Shown here: piece by piece, positions 1 through 9,800 of the stretch
Position numbering within the stretch: the stretch's first letter is position 1
How the letters are laid out: each line of letters opens with the position of its first letter
Source: JBHHUI01 sp965248775
Lineage (GTDB): Bacteria; Chloroflexota; Anaerolineae; Anaerolineales; JBHHUI01
Length of the DNA stretch: 64,000 nt
Reading direction: 5' to 3'
NCBI GenBank assembly: GCA_965248775.1
Contig: OZ252150.1
Coordinates: 6,262,001-6,326,000, forward strand
Translations under genes and position numbers: made by a program
Notes under the pieces: model-generated
What the model was told of the DNA's origin: nothing
The model's input: only the letters and a program-made list of their open reading frames with translations
Database searches by the model: none

Positions 1-1075
1 GGGGATCAGACGCGAAGTAGTAGGGTGGCTTTCCGAGCAGCGCTTCCTTGTCCGTATAGCCAAAGGAATCTAGCATAGCCTGATTGCAATCCACGATGCC
101 GACTTTGTCGACGAGCAGAATAGCATCTTCTGTTGTTTCGAAGACTGCGCGCAACTTGTCTTCTGCCTGCTTGCGCGCGGTGACGTCGATCAGGAATCCA
201 TGCCAAATGATGTCTCCGTTCTCGGCGCGCTCGACCTGGGCGCTGCCACGCACCCATGCCGCGTTACCAGTACCAGGTTTGGCGCGAAACTCAAGTTCCC
301 AGGGATCGAGCTTGTCGGCCGATTGCTGCACGGATTCCCGGAAGCGTTCCATGTCATCTGGATGAATGTTGTCCAGCGCCACGCTGGCGTCGGCCATGGC
401 TGCCTCGGGGTCGATGCCCAGCAGGTCGCGCGCGACCGGGCTCATATAGGGGTAGGAAATGCTGCCATCCGGATGCAGGGCGCGCCGATAGATCACCCCC
501 GGCAGGTTGGCCGCCACGCGTTCGTAGCGCGCTTCGCTTTCACGCAGGGCCTCTTCCGCTCGTTTTCGTTCAATGACGATCCCCAGTTGGACGCCGATTT
601 GTTCCATGAGTTCCAGCAGGGCATCGTCGGCTTGCTCGGCGGCTTCGGAGAAGAACTCCAGGACGGCGGCGACCGTGCCGCCAACGATAATTGGAAAGCC
701 AAAGGCTCCCCTCAATCCGACCTCTTCCGCGACCTGGGCACGTGGGAAATCCGTTTTGCCGGTGATGTCGGCAAACCAGGCTGGCTTGCCGCTAGCGAGG
801 GCGCGCCCCGGCATGCCCACGCCGGGAGAGAAGTGCAGTTGTTCGGTTTCGGCCTGGAAGTTGCGGAAGCGTGCCGGCTCGTCCAGATGCCAGATTGCGC
901 TCGGGTGCAGCTCAAGTTTGCCGTTGGCGGCAGCCAGATACGCGTGACCTACCGGCCAACGCGTATAGGCACACACCCTATCGAGCGCCACCTGGAGCGC
1001 TTCTTCGAGGTCAGCAGCAACGTTGACCGCCTCGGCGACCTCCTTAAGCAGTGTCGCACGCTGCGCTGCACTTCG
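1..1075 (-). pseudogene. GAF-PAS-PAS continuation of the upstream response-regulator hybrid, frameshifted and open at the window edge
   Basis: After the PAS array of the neighbouring REC protein, homology continues in another minus-strand frame from about 1075 and stays open to base 1. The frame encodes a GAF domain (from ATLLKEVAEAV through GFPIIVGGTVAAVLEFFSE), then a PAS domain with an IHPDDMERFRE motif, then the start of another PAS (VFETTEDAILLVDK). The most likely history is one long sensor protein with a frameshift near 1065-1075 and a C-terminal part, probably a kinase, beyond the window. No homopolymer lies at the shift, so an ordinary indel is likely. The domains are clear; whether the break is real or a sequencing error is not. 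Confidence 0.6.
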
Positions 1076-3162
1076 TCCTCGGCCTGCTTGCGCGCCGCAA
1101 TATCGATGGAAGCGCCACAGACTGCATAGGGTTGCTCCGTTGTGTCGAAGAGCGGATAGTGGGTAGTAATAAATGTGCGCTCACCTTGTGTAGTTGGCAG
1201 CGTTTCCTCAATGGTAACGGGTTGTAGGGTAGTGAGCGCCTGCGTTTCGTTGTCTTGAAAGTAGCCGGCAAGTTCTCCAGGATAGACGTCGTGCGCCGTG
1301 CGCCCAATGGCCGCTACTCTGTCATTGCCAGTGATGTCCTCCCACGGACGATTGAGCACGAGATAGCGGCCGTCCATATCTTTCACGCTAACACTAACAG
1401 GCAGTGTGTCCAAGATGTTTTGTAGTTGCGTGCGGCTTTCCAGTAACAAGCGTTCAGTTTCCTTGCTCTCGGTAATATCCCGGCTGATGCCGATCAAGGC
1501 AGTAAGATCGCCCTCCGGATTATGGAGCGGCACTTTGGTGGTCAACAGCGTTTTTTGCGTGCCGTCCGAACCAATGGAGTCCTCTTCCTGATTGAGCAGG
1601 GGTTCTCCCGAATCGAACAGGCCGCGGTCCTCGGCGCCGTATTTCGTCGCCAGTTCCTCCGGGTAAAGATCAATGGCGGTCTTGCCCACCAAGGAATCAG
1701 GGTTGCTACCAGTGACGAAGTGCGCGTGGGCCTGGTTGCTGACCAGATAGCGACCGGCCGAATCCTTGACGAAGACGTGATCCGGCAGGTGATCCATGAT
1801 CATGCGTAGCAAATTTCGTTCCTGAGCCAATTCTGCCGTACGGTCTTGCACCAATTCTTCCAGGTGGTCACGATGGGTCTGTAATTCGAGTTCGGCCGCT
1901 TTGCGTGCGGTGATGTCTTGAACAACCTCCGCGATGCGATAGAGTTGCCCACTCTGATCGCGGACCGGGTACACTCGACTCCGAACCCAACGCATGGAGC
2001 TTTCCGGGTGTATCACCCGGTATTCCTCCTCATAATGCTCTCCCTGCTCCACCATCCGCTCCCAGGATTCCCGGACACGCACGCGATCATCGGGGTGTAT
2101 ACCCTCATCCCACTGTCCTTCGTCTTCGTAGAGGTGCTGCAAAGGTCTTCCCCAGACCTTCTCATAGGCCGAGTTGGCATAGAGGACAGACCAGTCCTTC
2201 ACATCAGACAGAACGAACACATCATCAACTGCCTCAGCAAGTTGCTTGAAGCGTGCCTCGCTCTCCCGCGACGCCTCCTGCGCCTGCACCCGTTCGGTGA
2301 TGTCGTGGACGGAACCCACAAGATGGGAACAGATTCCCTCTTCATTACGAACCGGCGCAATGCTGACTTCCCCAACCTTTTCCCCGGTCGGGTAAACCGA
2401 AGTTTCTTCCCAGCGGACGATCCTCATCTCATCAATAGCTTTCTTGTAGTTGTCCTTGACCATCCAGATTGCTGGCTCGGGTATCACCTCCTCGATGCGC
2501 TTGCCAACAATCTGATCTTCGGTCAGCCCGGTAGCCTCCAGGAACGTCTGATTGACGGACAGGAAGCGGTAACAATCATTAGGTTCAACAGCCAGGTGAT
2601 AGAGTACATCCCCAACCGAATCATATATCACAGATAATTGTTGCTCGCTCTCCCGCAACGCCGCACCCGCCTGCACTCGCTCGGCGATTTCTTCGCGCAA
2701 CTGCTCATTGGAGGCAGCCAGTTCTTCAGTACGTTCGCGTACAAGTCCTTCCAGGTTCTGCTGTAAGTCGTGTAATGCTATGTGGGTTTCGATCCGCGCC
2801 AACAGTTCCGTAACTTCGAACGGTTTGGTAACGAAATCCACCCCACCGGCCTCAAAAGCTCTCACTTTATCAATACTTTCCTCCATGGCGCTGAGGAAGA
2901 TCACTGGAATATCTTGCGTAGCCTCACTGGCTTTCAATCTCCTACAGACTTCATAGCCATCCATGCCGGGCATGTTGATATCCAGGAGCACCAAATCTGG
3001 AATGGTGTGTTCGACGAATTGGAGGGCCGTCTTTCCGTCGGGGGCAGGTCGAACGGAATAACCTTCCTCGCCCAATACTTGGACGAGCAGATGCAGAGTA
3101 GTTGGCCCATCATCCACCACCAGGATGGAGGCTTTGGATTTCGTTTTGTCGATTTCGCTCAT
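949..3162 (-). CDS. Response regulator receiver protein with four PAS domains
   Basis: The protein opens with a receiver domain (about residues 12-130): acidic pair D17-D18, phosphoacceptor D61 in LLDINMPGMDG and K113 in VTKPF. A coiled linker (VRERTEELAASNEQL) leads into PAS domains at roughly 175-295, 300-425, 450-570 and 580-700, several ending in DIT-type motifs. The last ~35 residues are low-complexity Arg/Ser sequence typical of an out-of-frame read, and the homologous frame continues downstream as GAF-PAS. The protein as written is therefore a truncated hybrid sensor. It is cytoplasmic, with no membrane segment. The start has only a weak AGG-type ribosome site. Confidence 0.75.
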   Translation of the reverse strand: MSEIDKTKSKASILVVDDGPTTLHLLVQVLGEEGYSVRPAPDGKTALQFVEHTIPDLVLLDINMPGMDGYEVCRRLKASEATQDIPVIFLSAMEESIDKVRAFEAGGVDFVTKPFEVTELLARIETHIALHDLQQNLEGLVRERTEELAASNEQLREEIAERVQAGAALRESEQQLSVIYDSVGDVLYHLAVEPNDCYRFLSVNQTFLEATGLTEDQIVGKRIEEVIPEPAIWMVKDNYKKAIDEMRIVRWEETSVYPTGEKVGEVSIAPVRNEEGICSHLVGSVHDITERVQAQEASRESEARFKQLAEAVDDVFVLSDVKDWSVLYANSAYEKVWGRPLQHLYEDEGQWDEGIHPDDRVRVRESWERMVEQGEHYEEEYRVIHPESSMRWVRSRVYPVRDQSGQLYRIAEVVQDITARKAAELELQTHRDHLEELVQDRTAELAQERNLLRMIMDHLPDHVFVKDSAGRYLVSNQAHAHFVTGSNPDSLVGKTAIDLYPEELATKYGAEDRGLFDSGEPLLNQEEDSIGSDGTQKTLLTTKVPLHNPEGDLTALIGISRDITESKETERLLLESRTQLQNILDTLPVSVSVKDMDGRYLVLNRPWEDITGNDRVAAIGRTAHDVYPGELAGYFQDNETQALTTLQPVTIEETLPTTQGERTFITTHYPLFDTTEQPYAVCGASIDIAARKQAEDEVQRSVRHCLRRSPRRSTLLLTSKKRSRWRSIGCVPIRVGR

Positions 3163-3758
3163 AGTGCACCTGCTTAACTTTTAGATTGCGCTTCCGCAAA
3201 GAGCATACTCATCCGGTCATATTTGAAATCAGTTGCCAGCTTGCTTCGCAAGGATCATCCCGATTGTATTTGATTGAGACGTTGCGTTTACGGGTACCTC
3301 CGCAGACAAACTTGGACTATGCGGGCAGCCATGACCAAATTCTTATCAGGTCTGGCAAATGAAGTTCATGGAGATCACTTTCTAGATGGCTGTCTGAAGC
3401 TCGCTGTAGCGGGGCTGCGCCGATGGGGGGTCCGCAGTAGTTCGTATAGCTGGGACAGGTCTTGCGCTGTAACGCGGGGACTTTCAGAAAAAGCACCCCC
3501 GAATCACCAATCGAATTCGGCGCGCGGCCGTGCGGTCTGCTTCCAGCGCCTTCCAGGCCTGCGTTAGGATGGACAGACAGCACATGAGCGGCTCCGAATC
3601 GCTATCGCCACTCGCAATCCGCGCAGCGCAAATCCGGATTGGAAATACATAAGACTAAATCTATCTTATTTGCTATTCAGTTGTCGTGTCAATCACTGCA
3701 GGGATGAGTTCGGGTAGCTATTACATTGATGTGACGTAAAGCAAATCGTGACGCTGCT
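3163..3758. other. Intergenic region without a supported gene
   Basis: This stretch separates the REC-PAS gene from the NarL-type regulator remnant. Short frames exist on both strands (for example 3274-3567) but their translations are Arg/Ser/Pro-rich, overlap on opposite strands and match no domain I recognise. It presumably holds the promoter of the leftward REC-PAS gene near 3170-3300; I see no convincing -35/-10 pair, terminator or repeat. Confidence 0.4.
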
Positions 3759-4391
3759 TCACGGCGTGGTGTCGTTACCGAGACCTGCGCGCAGCGCATA
3801 GCGCAGCAGCTCGAGCCGGCTGTTCAACCCAAGCTTGCGCATAAACCTGGTGCGGTGGGTCTGCACGGTGTTCGGACTGATGCCCAGCTGGGCGGCAACC
3901 TCGCGATTGGTCAGGCCGTCGGCGAGCCGGGCCAGCACCTGGCGCTCACGCGCTGTTAGATTGGAGACATCACGGACCGTTGACGGACCAGAAAGATGTA
4001 GCTAGCGGCGCACCAGCATGCGTGTCATTTTGGGGGTGAAGTAGAGCTCGCCTGCCGCGACGACACGAATAGCCGTCGCTAGCATGCGCGAATCTGCGCC
4101 TTTGAGTACATAGCCCGAGGCCCCGGCCTGAAGCGCAGCGCGAAATAGCGCCTCCTCGTCATGCATGCTCACGACAATCACCTGCACCACGGGATTGCTG
4201 GCCTTGATGCGCCGCGTGGCTTCGATGCCATCCATATCTGGCCTGCTGACATCGAGCAAAACGACATCGGGCTGCAGACGGGCGGTCAGCGCCACAGCCG
4301 GCGCGCCGTCGTCCGCCTCAGCTACCACCTCGAAGTCGGGATTGGCGCTGAGCAAGAGCGTATGGTCATCGGCCAGGATAATTCGCAGCGC
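3759..4391 (-). pseudogene. NarL/FixJ-type response regulator, broken by an in-frame TAG
   Basis: Read leftwards, the frame gives IILADDHTLLLSANPDF, a receiver core with LLDVSRPDMDG and a SGYVLKGA segment, then TAG at 4000-4002. The same frame then continues with a complete LuxR-type helix-turn-helix (LTARERQVLARLADG, REVAAQLGISPNTVQTH, MRKLGLNSRLELLRYAL) to TGA at 3759. Compared with family members about six residues are missing after HTLL, and no ATG lies before the receiver; a CTG follows an AGGAG about eight bases upstream. The gene begins just after the stop of the upstream kinase and was presumably its cognate regulator. Three lesions argue for a pseudogene. Confidence 0.7.
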
Positions 4392-4403
4392 AGCACTCCT
4401 TGG

Positions 4404-5432
4404 TCACCCGACGACCGGGATCTCGATCTTTACGTTCGTTCCTGCGCCGGGGTGTGAAACTATGTCGAGTTGACCATCCAATAGTTCGGCCCGCTCCTGC
4501 ATCCCCAGGACCCCAAGACCGCGCGTTGTGTTCTGGTCAAGTCGCAGTGCGTCGTGCTCAAAGCCGACGCCATCGTCGCCCACGCACATGCGCAGGCCAC
4601 CTTCCGTTCGGCGCAGTTCAACGACTACGGCCCGCGCGTTGGAGTGACGGACTACATTGTTGAGTGATTCCTGCACAATGCGGTACAGTGCGGTTTCCAC
4701 CTCCGGTGACAGGCGTTCAACCTCGTCGAGGTCGAGTTTGATCCTGAGGCCGTCCAGGCCTGGCAGCGTTTCAACCAGTTGGCGGATAGCAGGCGCGAGC
4801 CCATATCTGTCAAGCGTGACCGGGCGCAGGTCAAAGATCAGCGTCCGTATGCCGTCCAGCGCCGCGCTCACGCTCGTGCGCGCGTTTTCCAGGGTGGAGG
4901 CATCCGTACCGTTCTGTTGTAATAGTTCGAGGCTATATTGAAGAGCCGTCAGCTGCTGGCCGACCCCATCGTGTAATTCGCGCGCCAGGTGCGTGCGCTC
5001 AGTCTCCCGAACCGCTGTGACACGCTGTGTGAGCGCCCGTAGGCGCGCCTCGCTCGTGTGTAGTGCTTCGAATAAGCGCGCGTGCTCGATCGCCACGGCG
5101 GCCTGGTTGGCAAACGCTTGCAATGGCAAGCCGTGTTCGGGGAGAAAGTGATGCGGCTCGCTGCTATGGAGATTGATGGCCCCGACAAGTTCGTCTCGCA
5201 CCCGGATGGGCATCGCCATGAAGGATCTGACCCAGCGCATCTTCGGAACTTCGACCCAGAGATCGTGATTGCGCGTATCGGAGATGATCACCGGCGTGTT
5301 GCTTTGTGTAATCTTTTCAGTAATCGGGGTTTCGGTCGGCGAATAACTCCACTGCGACATCCAATCTGCCAGGCCGTGCTCTTCGAAACCCCGATGGCGC
5401 GCTATGACCAATCTGCCGTCGGCTGTGACCAA
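4404..5432 (-). CDS. NarX-type sensor histidine kinase fragment (GAF-HisKA_3-HATPase)
   Basis: The frame starts inside a GAF domain (VTADGRLVIARHRGFEEH to AVAIEHARLFEAL, residues 1-125). It continues with a HisKA_3 dimerisation helix containing the H-box RELHDGVGQQL (about 150-215) and a HATPase domain with N-box NNVVRHS and G-box GVLGMQERAELL (about 245-340). HisKA_3 kinases usually phosphorylate NarL-type regulators, and a NarL remnant follows directly. Its ATG at 5432 is internal to the GAF domain; the rest of that domain lies in the preceding frame, separated by a 52-bp deletion. The two frames were probably one REC-PAS-GAF-GAF-kinase gene. Confidence 0.75.
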   Translation of the reverse strand: MVTADGRLVIARHRGFEEHGLADWMSQWSYSPTETPITEKITQSNTPVIISDTRNHDLWVEVPKMRWVRSFMAMPIRVRDELVGAINLHSSEPHHFLPEHGLPLQAFANQAAVAIEHARLFEALHTSEARLRALTQRVTAVRETERTHLARELHDGVGQQLTALQYSLELLQQNGTDASTLENARTSVSAALDGIRTLIFDLRPVTLDRYGLAPAIRQLVETLPGLDGLRIKLDLDEVERLSPEVETALYRIVQESLNNVVRHSNARAVVVELRRTEGGLRMCVGDDGVGFEHDALRLDQNTTRGLGVLGMQERAELLDGQLDIVSHPGAGTNVKIEIPVVG

Positions 5433-6829
5433 CGCGATATCACTGGCATCGTGCGGAATAATGCGCTGAGCGTCTCGGCCGTCTCGCGCAGCGCCTCGGC
5501 CAAGGCGCGTTGCTCTTGTTCGGCTTCGAACAGGCGCGCGTTCTCAATGGCACCTGCAGCCTGGTTAGCAAACATGCTGAGCAGCTGGACTTCTTCCGTG
5601 TCGAACGTACCCGTCTCATCCGCGTCCCACACTTCAAGCACACCGATGACTTGCTCTCCCCGCTTGAGCGGAACCCCAACAATCCGACCATTCATCTCTG
5701 GGATGGGCAATCTACCTTCCCAGCTGGCGTAATCGCTTATCATCAGCATTTCGCCGGAATGGGCTACGCGACCGGCCAACCCTTCTCCCAGAGCTTGATC
5801 GGGGTAAGTAAAGGGCAGCTCAAAATTGTGGGGGGTCACCTGTTTCAGAGTCCGGCCATGCGGCTGCAGCAATGAAAGGGAACCCTGTTGCGTTCGCAAC
5901 AAGCTCGCCGCGCGCTGCACGATAGATTGGAGCAGGGCCGTGAGATCCGGTTGAGTATTGATCTCCAATGAGGTCATGTAGAGCGCTTCCATTGCCACGT
6001 GGCGATGGGCCAACGTCTCCTCCGCCTGCTTGCGTTCGGTGATGTCGCGCGAGATTCCCATAACGGAATGCGTCCCTGCCGTTCCGCTGGAGAGGGCAAC
6101 AAATTGGGTCTCCAACCAAATCTCTCGATCCGGCGACGAGAGCTTAGAAACAGTGGAGACCGGTGTGCCCGCTGCGAATACCGACTGTACGTCCTTCTTC
6201 ATCCTTTTGAACGCTTCCGGAGGAAACAACTCCTGCAGGGGTTTCCCAACGACGTTTTCCCCGAAGAAGGCTATCGCCGCGCGGTTAGCGTATTGAACTT
6301 CCCATTGTCGGTCAATGCTATAAATCAAGTCTTGTGCAGATTCGGCCAGTGTCCGGTAACGCTCTTCGCTCTGGTGCAAGGCCGCGCTGCGCTCTTCCAC
6401 AAGTCGTTCCAGGTTTTCCTGGTACTGCTGGTTCTCCTTCGCCAGGCGCTGGCGTTCGTCGTCTAGCGTCTTGAGCTTGACCGCGTTGGCGACGGATTTG
6501 AGGAGTTGTTCCTTGCCAATCGGCTTGGTTAGGTAGTCGAACGCGCCGGCGCGCACGGCCTGTGAGGCCGTTTCAACCGTGGGCTCGCCCGTCATCAGAA
6601 GCACCTGTGCATTCGGCGATTTCTCTCTGATGGCTTCTAGAAGTTTCACCCCTGTAATGCGTGGCATGATGATGTCGGTCAACACCACGTCGAAATCCTC
6701 CGCCGCCAGCTTGGCCAGCGCCTGCGCGGCGTCTGCAGCCATGCCAACCTCGTAGTGCGCGTCTCGGAGGAACTCTTGCAGGGTGGTGCGCATACCGCGC
6801 TCGTCATCGACAATCAGTACTCGTGCCAT
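5402..6829 (-). CDS. REC-PAS-GAF signalling protein, 3' end altered by deletion
   Basis: Residues 1-125 form a receiver domain (D8-D9, phosphoacceptor D52 in LTDIIMP, K102 in LTKPIG). A coiled linker, a PAS domain (about 155-275) and a GAF domain (about 290-445, with ALGEGLAGRVA and FANQAAGAIENARLF) follow. After ETAETLS the frame runs into ALFRTMPVISRWSQ, which is the downstream GAF sequence read out of frame. Against the paralogous DNA at 10181-10250, 52 bases between two GCTG repeats are missing here. The first ~190 residues are almost identical to those of the plus-strand hybrid kinase at 37068. It follows the giant kinase at 6854 by 24 bp. Confidence 0.75.
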   Translation of the reverse strand: MARVLIVDDERGMRTTLQEFLRDAHYEVGMAADAAQALAKLAAEDFDVVLTDIIMPRITGVKLLEAIREKSPNAQVLLMTGEPTVETASQAVRAGAFDYLTKPIGKEQLLKSVANAVKLKTLDDERQRLAKENQQYQENLERLVEERSAALHQSEERYRTLAESAQDLIYSIDRQWEVQYANRAAIAFFGENVVGKPLQELFPPEAFKRMKKDVQSVFAAGTPVSTVSKLSSPDREIWLETQFVALSSGTAGTHSVMGISRDITERKQAEETLAHRHVAMEALYMTSLEINTQPDLTALLQSIVQRAASLLRTQQGSLSLLQPHGRTLKQVTPHNFELPFTYPDQALGEGLAGRVAHSGEMLMISDYASWEGRLPIPEMNGRIVGVPLKRGEQVIGVLEVWDADETGTFDTEEVQLLSMFANQAAGAIENARLFEAEQEQRALAEALRETAETLSALFRTMPVISRWSQPTADWS

Positions 6830-6853
6830 TCTTTGGCCCCATTCTCTTGCTCG

Positions 6854-9800
6854 CTATTCTTCAGACGCCTCGTCCAGAGACCAGCCGTTGTCCACCGGTA
6901 GGTCGAGATAGAAGCGTGTGTATTGGTCCCGAACACTCTCGAAGGACAGTTCGCCGTGATGGTCCTGCACGATGCCGTGGCTGATCGATAGGCCCAGGCC
7001 CGTGCCCTTGGTCCTGTCTTTCGTGGTGAAGAAGGGCTCGAAGATTCGTTCTCCGATTTCATCGGGGATGCCCGCGCCGTGGTTCTCGACCGTCGTGCGC
7101 AGCCAGCGCCGGCCTTCTTTCTCGCAGAGCCGCACCGTCAGTGCAATGCGCTTGTCGGGGTCGTACTCCGGATAGCGTTCGTTCAGCGCATCGCGGGCGT
7201 TGGTGAGCAAGTTCATGAGCACCTGCTGAATCTGCTGGCTGCGGCCCTCGAACTTGGGAAGATCGTCGGGCACGTCCACCTGCAGTGTAATCTGATCCCG
7301 GCGTATTATGGTGCTGATGAGAGAGATCGTGTCGTTCACGATGTCGGCAATGTTTGCCGGACTGTGGGATTGCTTTTCGTGCCGGGCGAAGGCGAGCAGG
7401 TTACGCACAATCTGGGCCACGCGCTCGGTTTCCTGGCCGATGCCCTCGGCGAACTCCTGCAGCGGACTTTCCGGGTCAAGCCGGTCACTGATGAGCTGGC
7501 CATAGTTCATGATGACGTTGATGGGATTGTTGATCTCGTGGGCAACGCCGCCGGCCAGCGTGCCGATCGACTCGAGTTTCTGCTGCTGGCGTAATTGCGC
7601 CCGCATCTGATACTCTTGGGTCAAGACCCGGAAGACCAGCACCACACCTTCGATGTCGCCGCTGCTCCCCTTGATCGGCGCGGCGGACTCGGCGATCTGA
7701 TACGCGGTGCCGTCTTTGGCAATGAGGACGGTGTCGTTGCCAAGTCCGATCATCTTGCCGCTTTCAAACACTTTTTCGACCGGGTTGAATGCAGGCTCCT
7801 TCGGATTGGCGTTGACGATCTTGACGACCTCGGTCAGTGCCTTGCCCTGTGCTTCTGCAAGTGTCCAGCCAGTAAGCGACTCGGCTACCGGGTTCATGCT
7901 GGTGATATTGCCCTGCGTGTCCGTGGCGATGACCGCATCACCGATGGAGTCGAGGGTAATGCGCAAGTTCTCTTCGCTCGCGCGCAACGCCTCCTCCCCT
8001 AGTTTCCTTTCAGTGATGTCCTGTTCTGTCCCGAAAGACTTGATGATCCTATTTTGATCATCCAGCACAAACTCACTCCGTAGATAAATATGGCGCACGG
8101 TACCTGAGCGTGTGATGATCCTGAATTCAAAATCCGCTCCTTCCCGTTGTTCTTCAGAATCATCTATGTGTTGCTCGTAGCGTGCCCGGTCATCCGGATG
8201 TATGATGTCTATTTCAGCTTCCCAGCTTGAAAAATATGCCAGCGCTTCGTCCACGCTCATCTCATAATTCCGCGCCAACTGGTCGGAGCAAGAAACCATC
8301 CTGCCATTTATGTGATCCCACTCCCAGTGACCCGACTTGCCCCGGTGTTCCGCCTGATTATAGAGAGCCTGGCTTTTTCGCAACTCTTCTTCCGCCTGCT
8401 TGCGTTTGGTGACGTCCCGGATGATGCTGGTGACCAGCACCCCGTCTGTTGTCTCCAGCGGGCTCAGACTGATCTCGACGGGAAACTCGCTGCCATCCTT
8501 GCAGCGACCAGCCAGGTCCAGGTCACTCCCCATGGGCCGGGTGTGGGGGTCGGCTATATACTTGTCACGGTGTCCGACATGGATTTGATGGAATCGTTCA
8601 GGTAACAACATTTCAATAGGCTGGCCTTGCAGTTCATCCTTCGGATAGCCGAACATCTTCTCCGTCTGTGCGTTGGCGAGCACGATATGACCCCAGGCAT
8701 CTACGCTCACGATTGCATCCGGCGCTGTATTGACCAATCCGCGGAAGCGCGCCTCGCTCGCGTGCAGCTCTTCGAATAAGCGCGCGTTGCCGATCGCCAC
8801 GGCGGCCTGATTGGCGAATGCCTGCAATGGCACTCTGTGTTCGGGGAGAAAGTGATGCGGCACGCTACTGAGGAGATTGATGGTCCCGACAAATTCATCC
8901 CGCACCCGAATGGGCATCGCCATGAATGACCTGACCCAGTCCAGCTCCGGAACTTCGACCCAGGAATCGTGATTGCGCGTATCTGAGATGATCAGCGGGG
9001 TCTTCCTTTGTGCCATTTTTTTGGAAGTCGGGGTATCGGCCACTGTAAATCGCCACTGTGAAATCCAATCTGCCAGGCCGCGCTCTTCGAAACCCCGATG
9101 GCGCGCTACTGCCAATCTATCGTCATCTTCACCTAATGCGATATCAGAGGCATCATGCATTATGACGTGCTGGGCGCTGGCCAGGATGTGGTCCAGCACC
9201 TCGTTCAGGTCGAGGGACTGGCTGAGCGTCTCGGCCGTCTCGCGCAGCGCCTCGGCCAGGGCGCGTTGTTCATGTTCGGCCTCAAACAAGCGCGCGTTCT
9301 CGATCGCCACAGCTGCCTGACTGGCAAACGCCTGCAATAGCGGGCCGTGTTCTGGGAGAAATTGATGCGGCACGCTGCTGAGGAGACTGATGCTTCCGAC
9401 AAATTCGCCCTGCACCCGAATGGGCATCGTCATGAATGATCCGATCCAGCTCATATCCGGAACTTTGGTCCAGAGATCGTGATTGTGCGTATCGGAGATG
9501 ATCAGCGGCGTCTCCATTTGTGCGGCAGTATTGAGTGTCGGGAATTCGGCCAGCGAGAATCGCCATTGCGACATCCAATCTGCCAGGCCGCGCTCTTCGA
9601 ATCCGCGATGACGCGCGACTGCCAATCTGCTGTCATCTTCAAATAACGTGATGTGAGAGGCATCGTGCGGTATGACGCGCTGGGCGCTGGACAGGATGTG
9701 GTCCAGCACTTCGCTCAAATCAAGGGACTGGCTGAGCGTCTCGGCCGTCTCGCGCAGCGCCTCGGCCAAGGCGCGTTGCTCTTGTTCAGCCTCGAACAGA

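Noticed and set aside
3274..3583. Overlapping small frames on both strands
   Set aside because: No domain, no ribosome site and mutually exclusive strands.
8300..8345. CCCAGT near GACCC in kinase genes (also 14631 and 34244) as palindromic elements
   Set aside because: They are codons for the conserved GHWEWD/GYWEWD PAS motif and lack the second arm pair.
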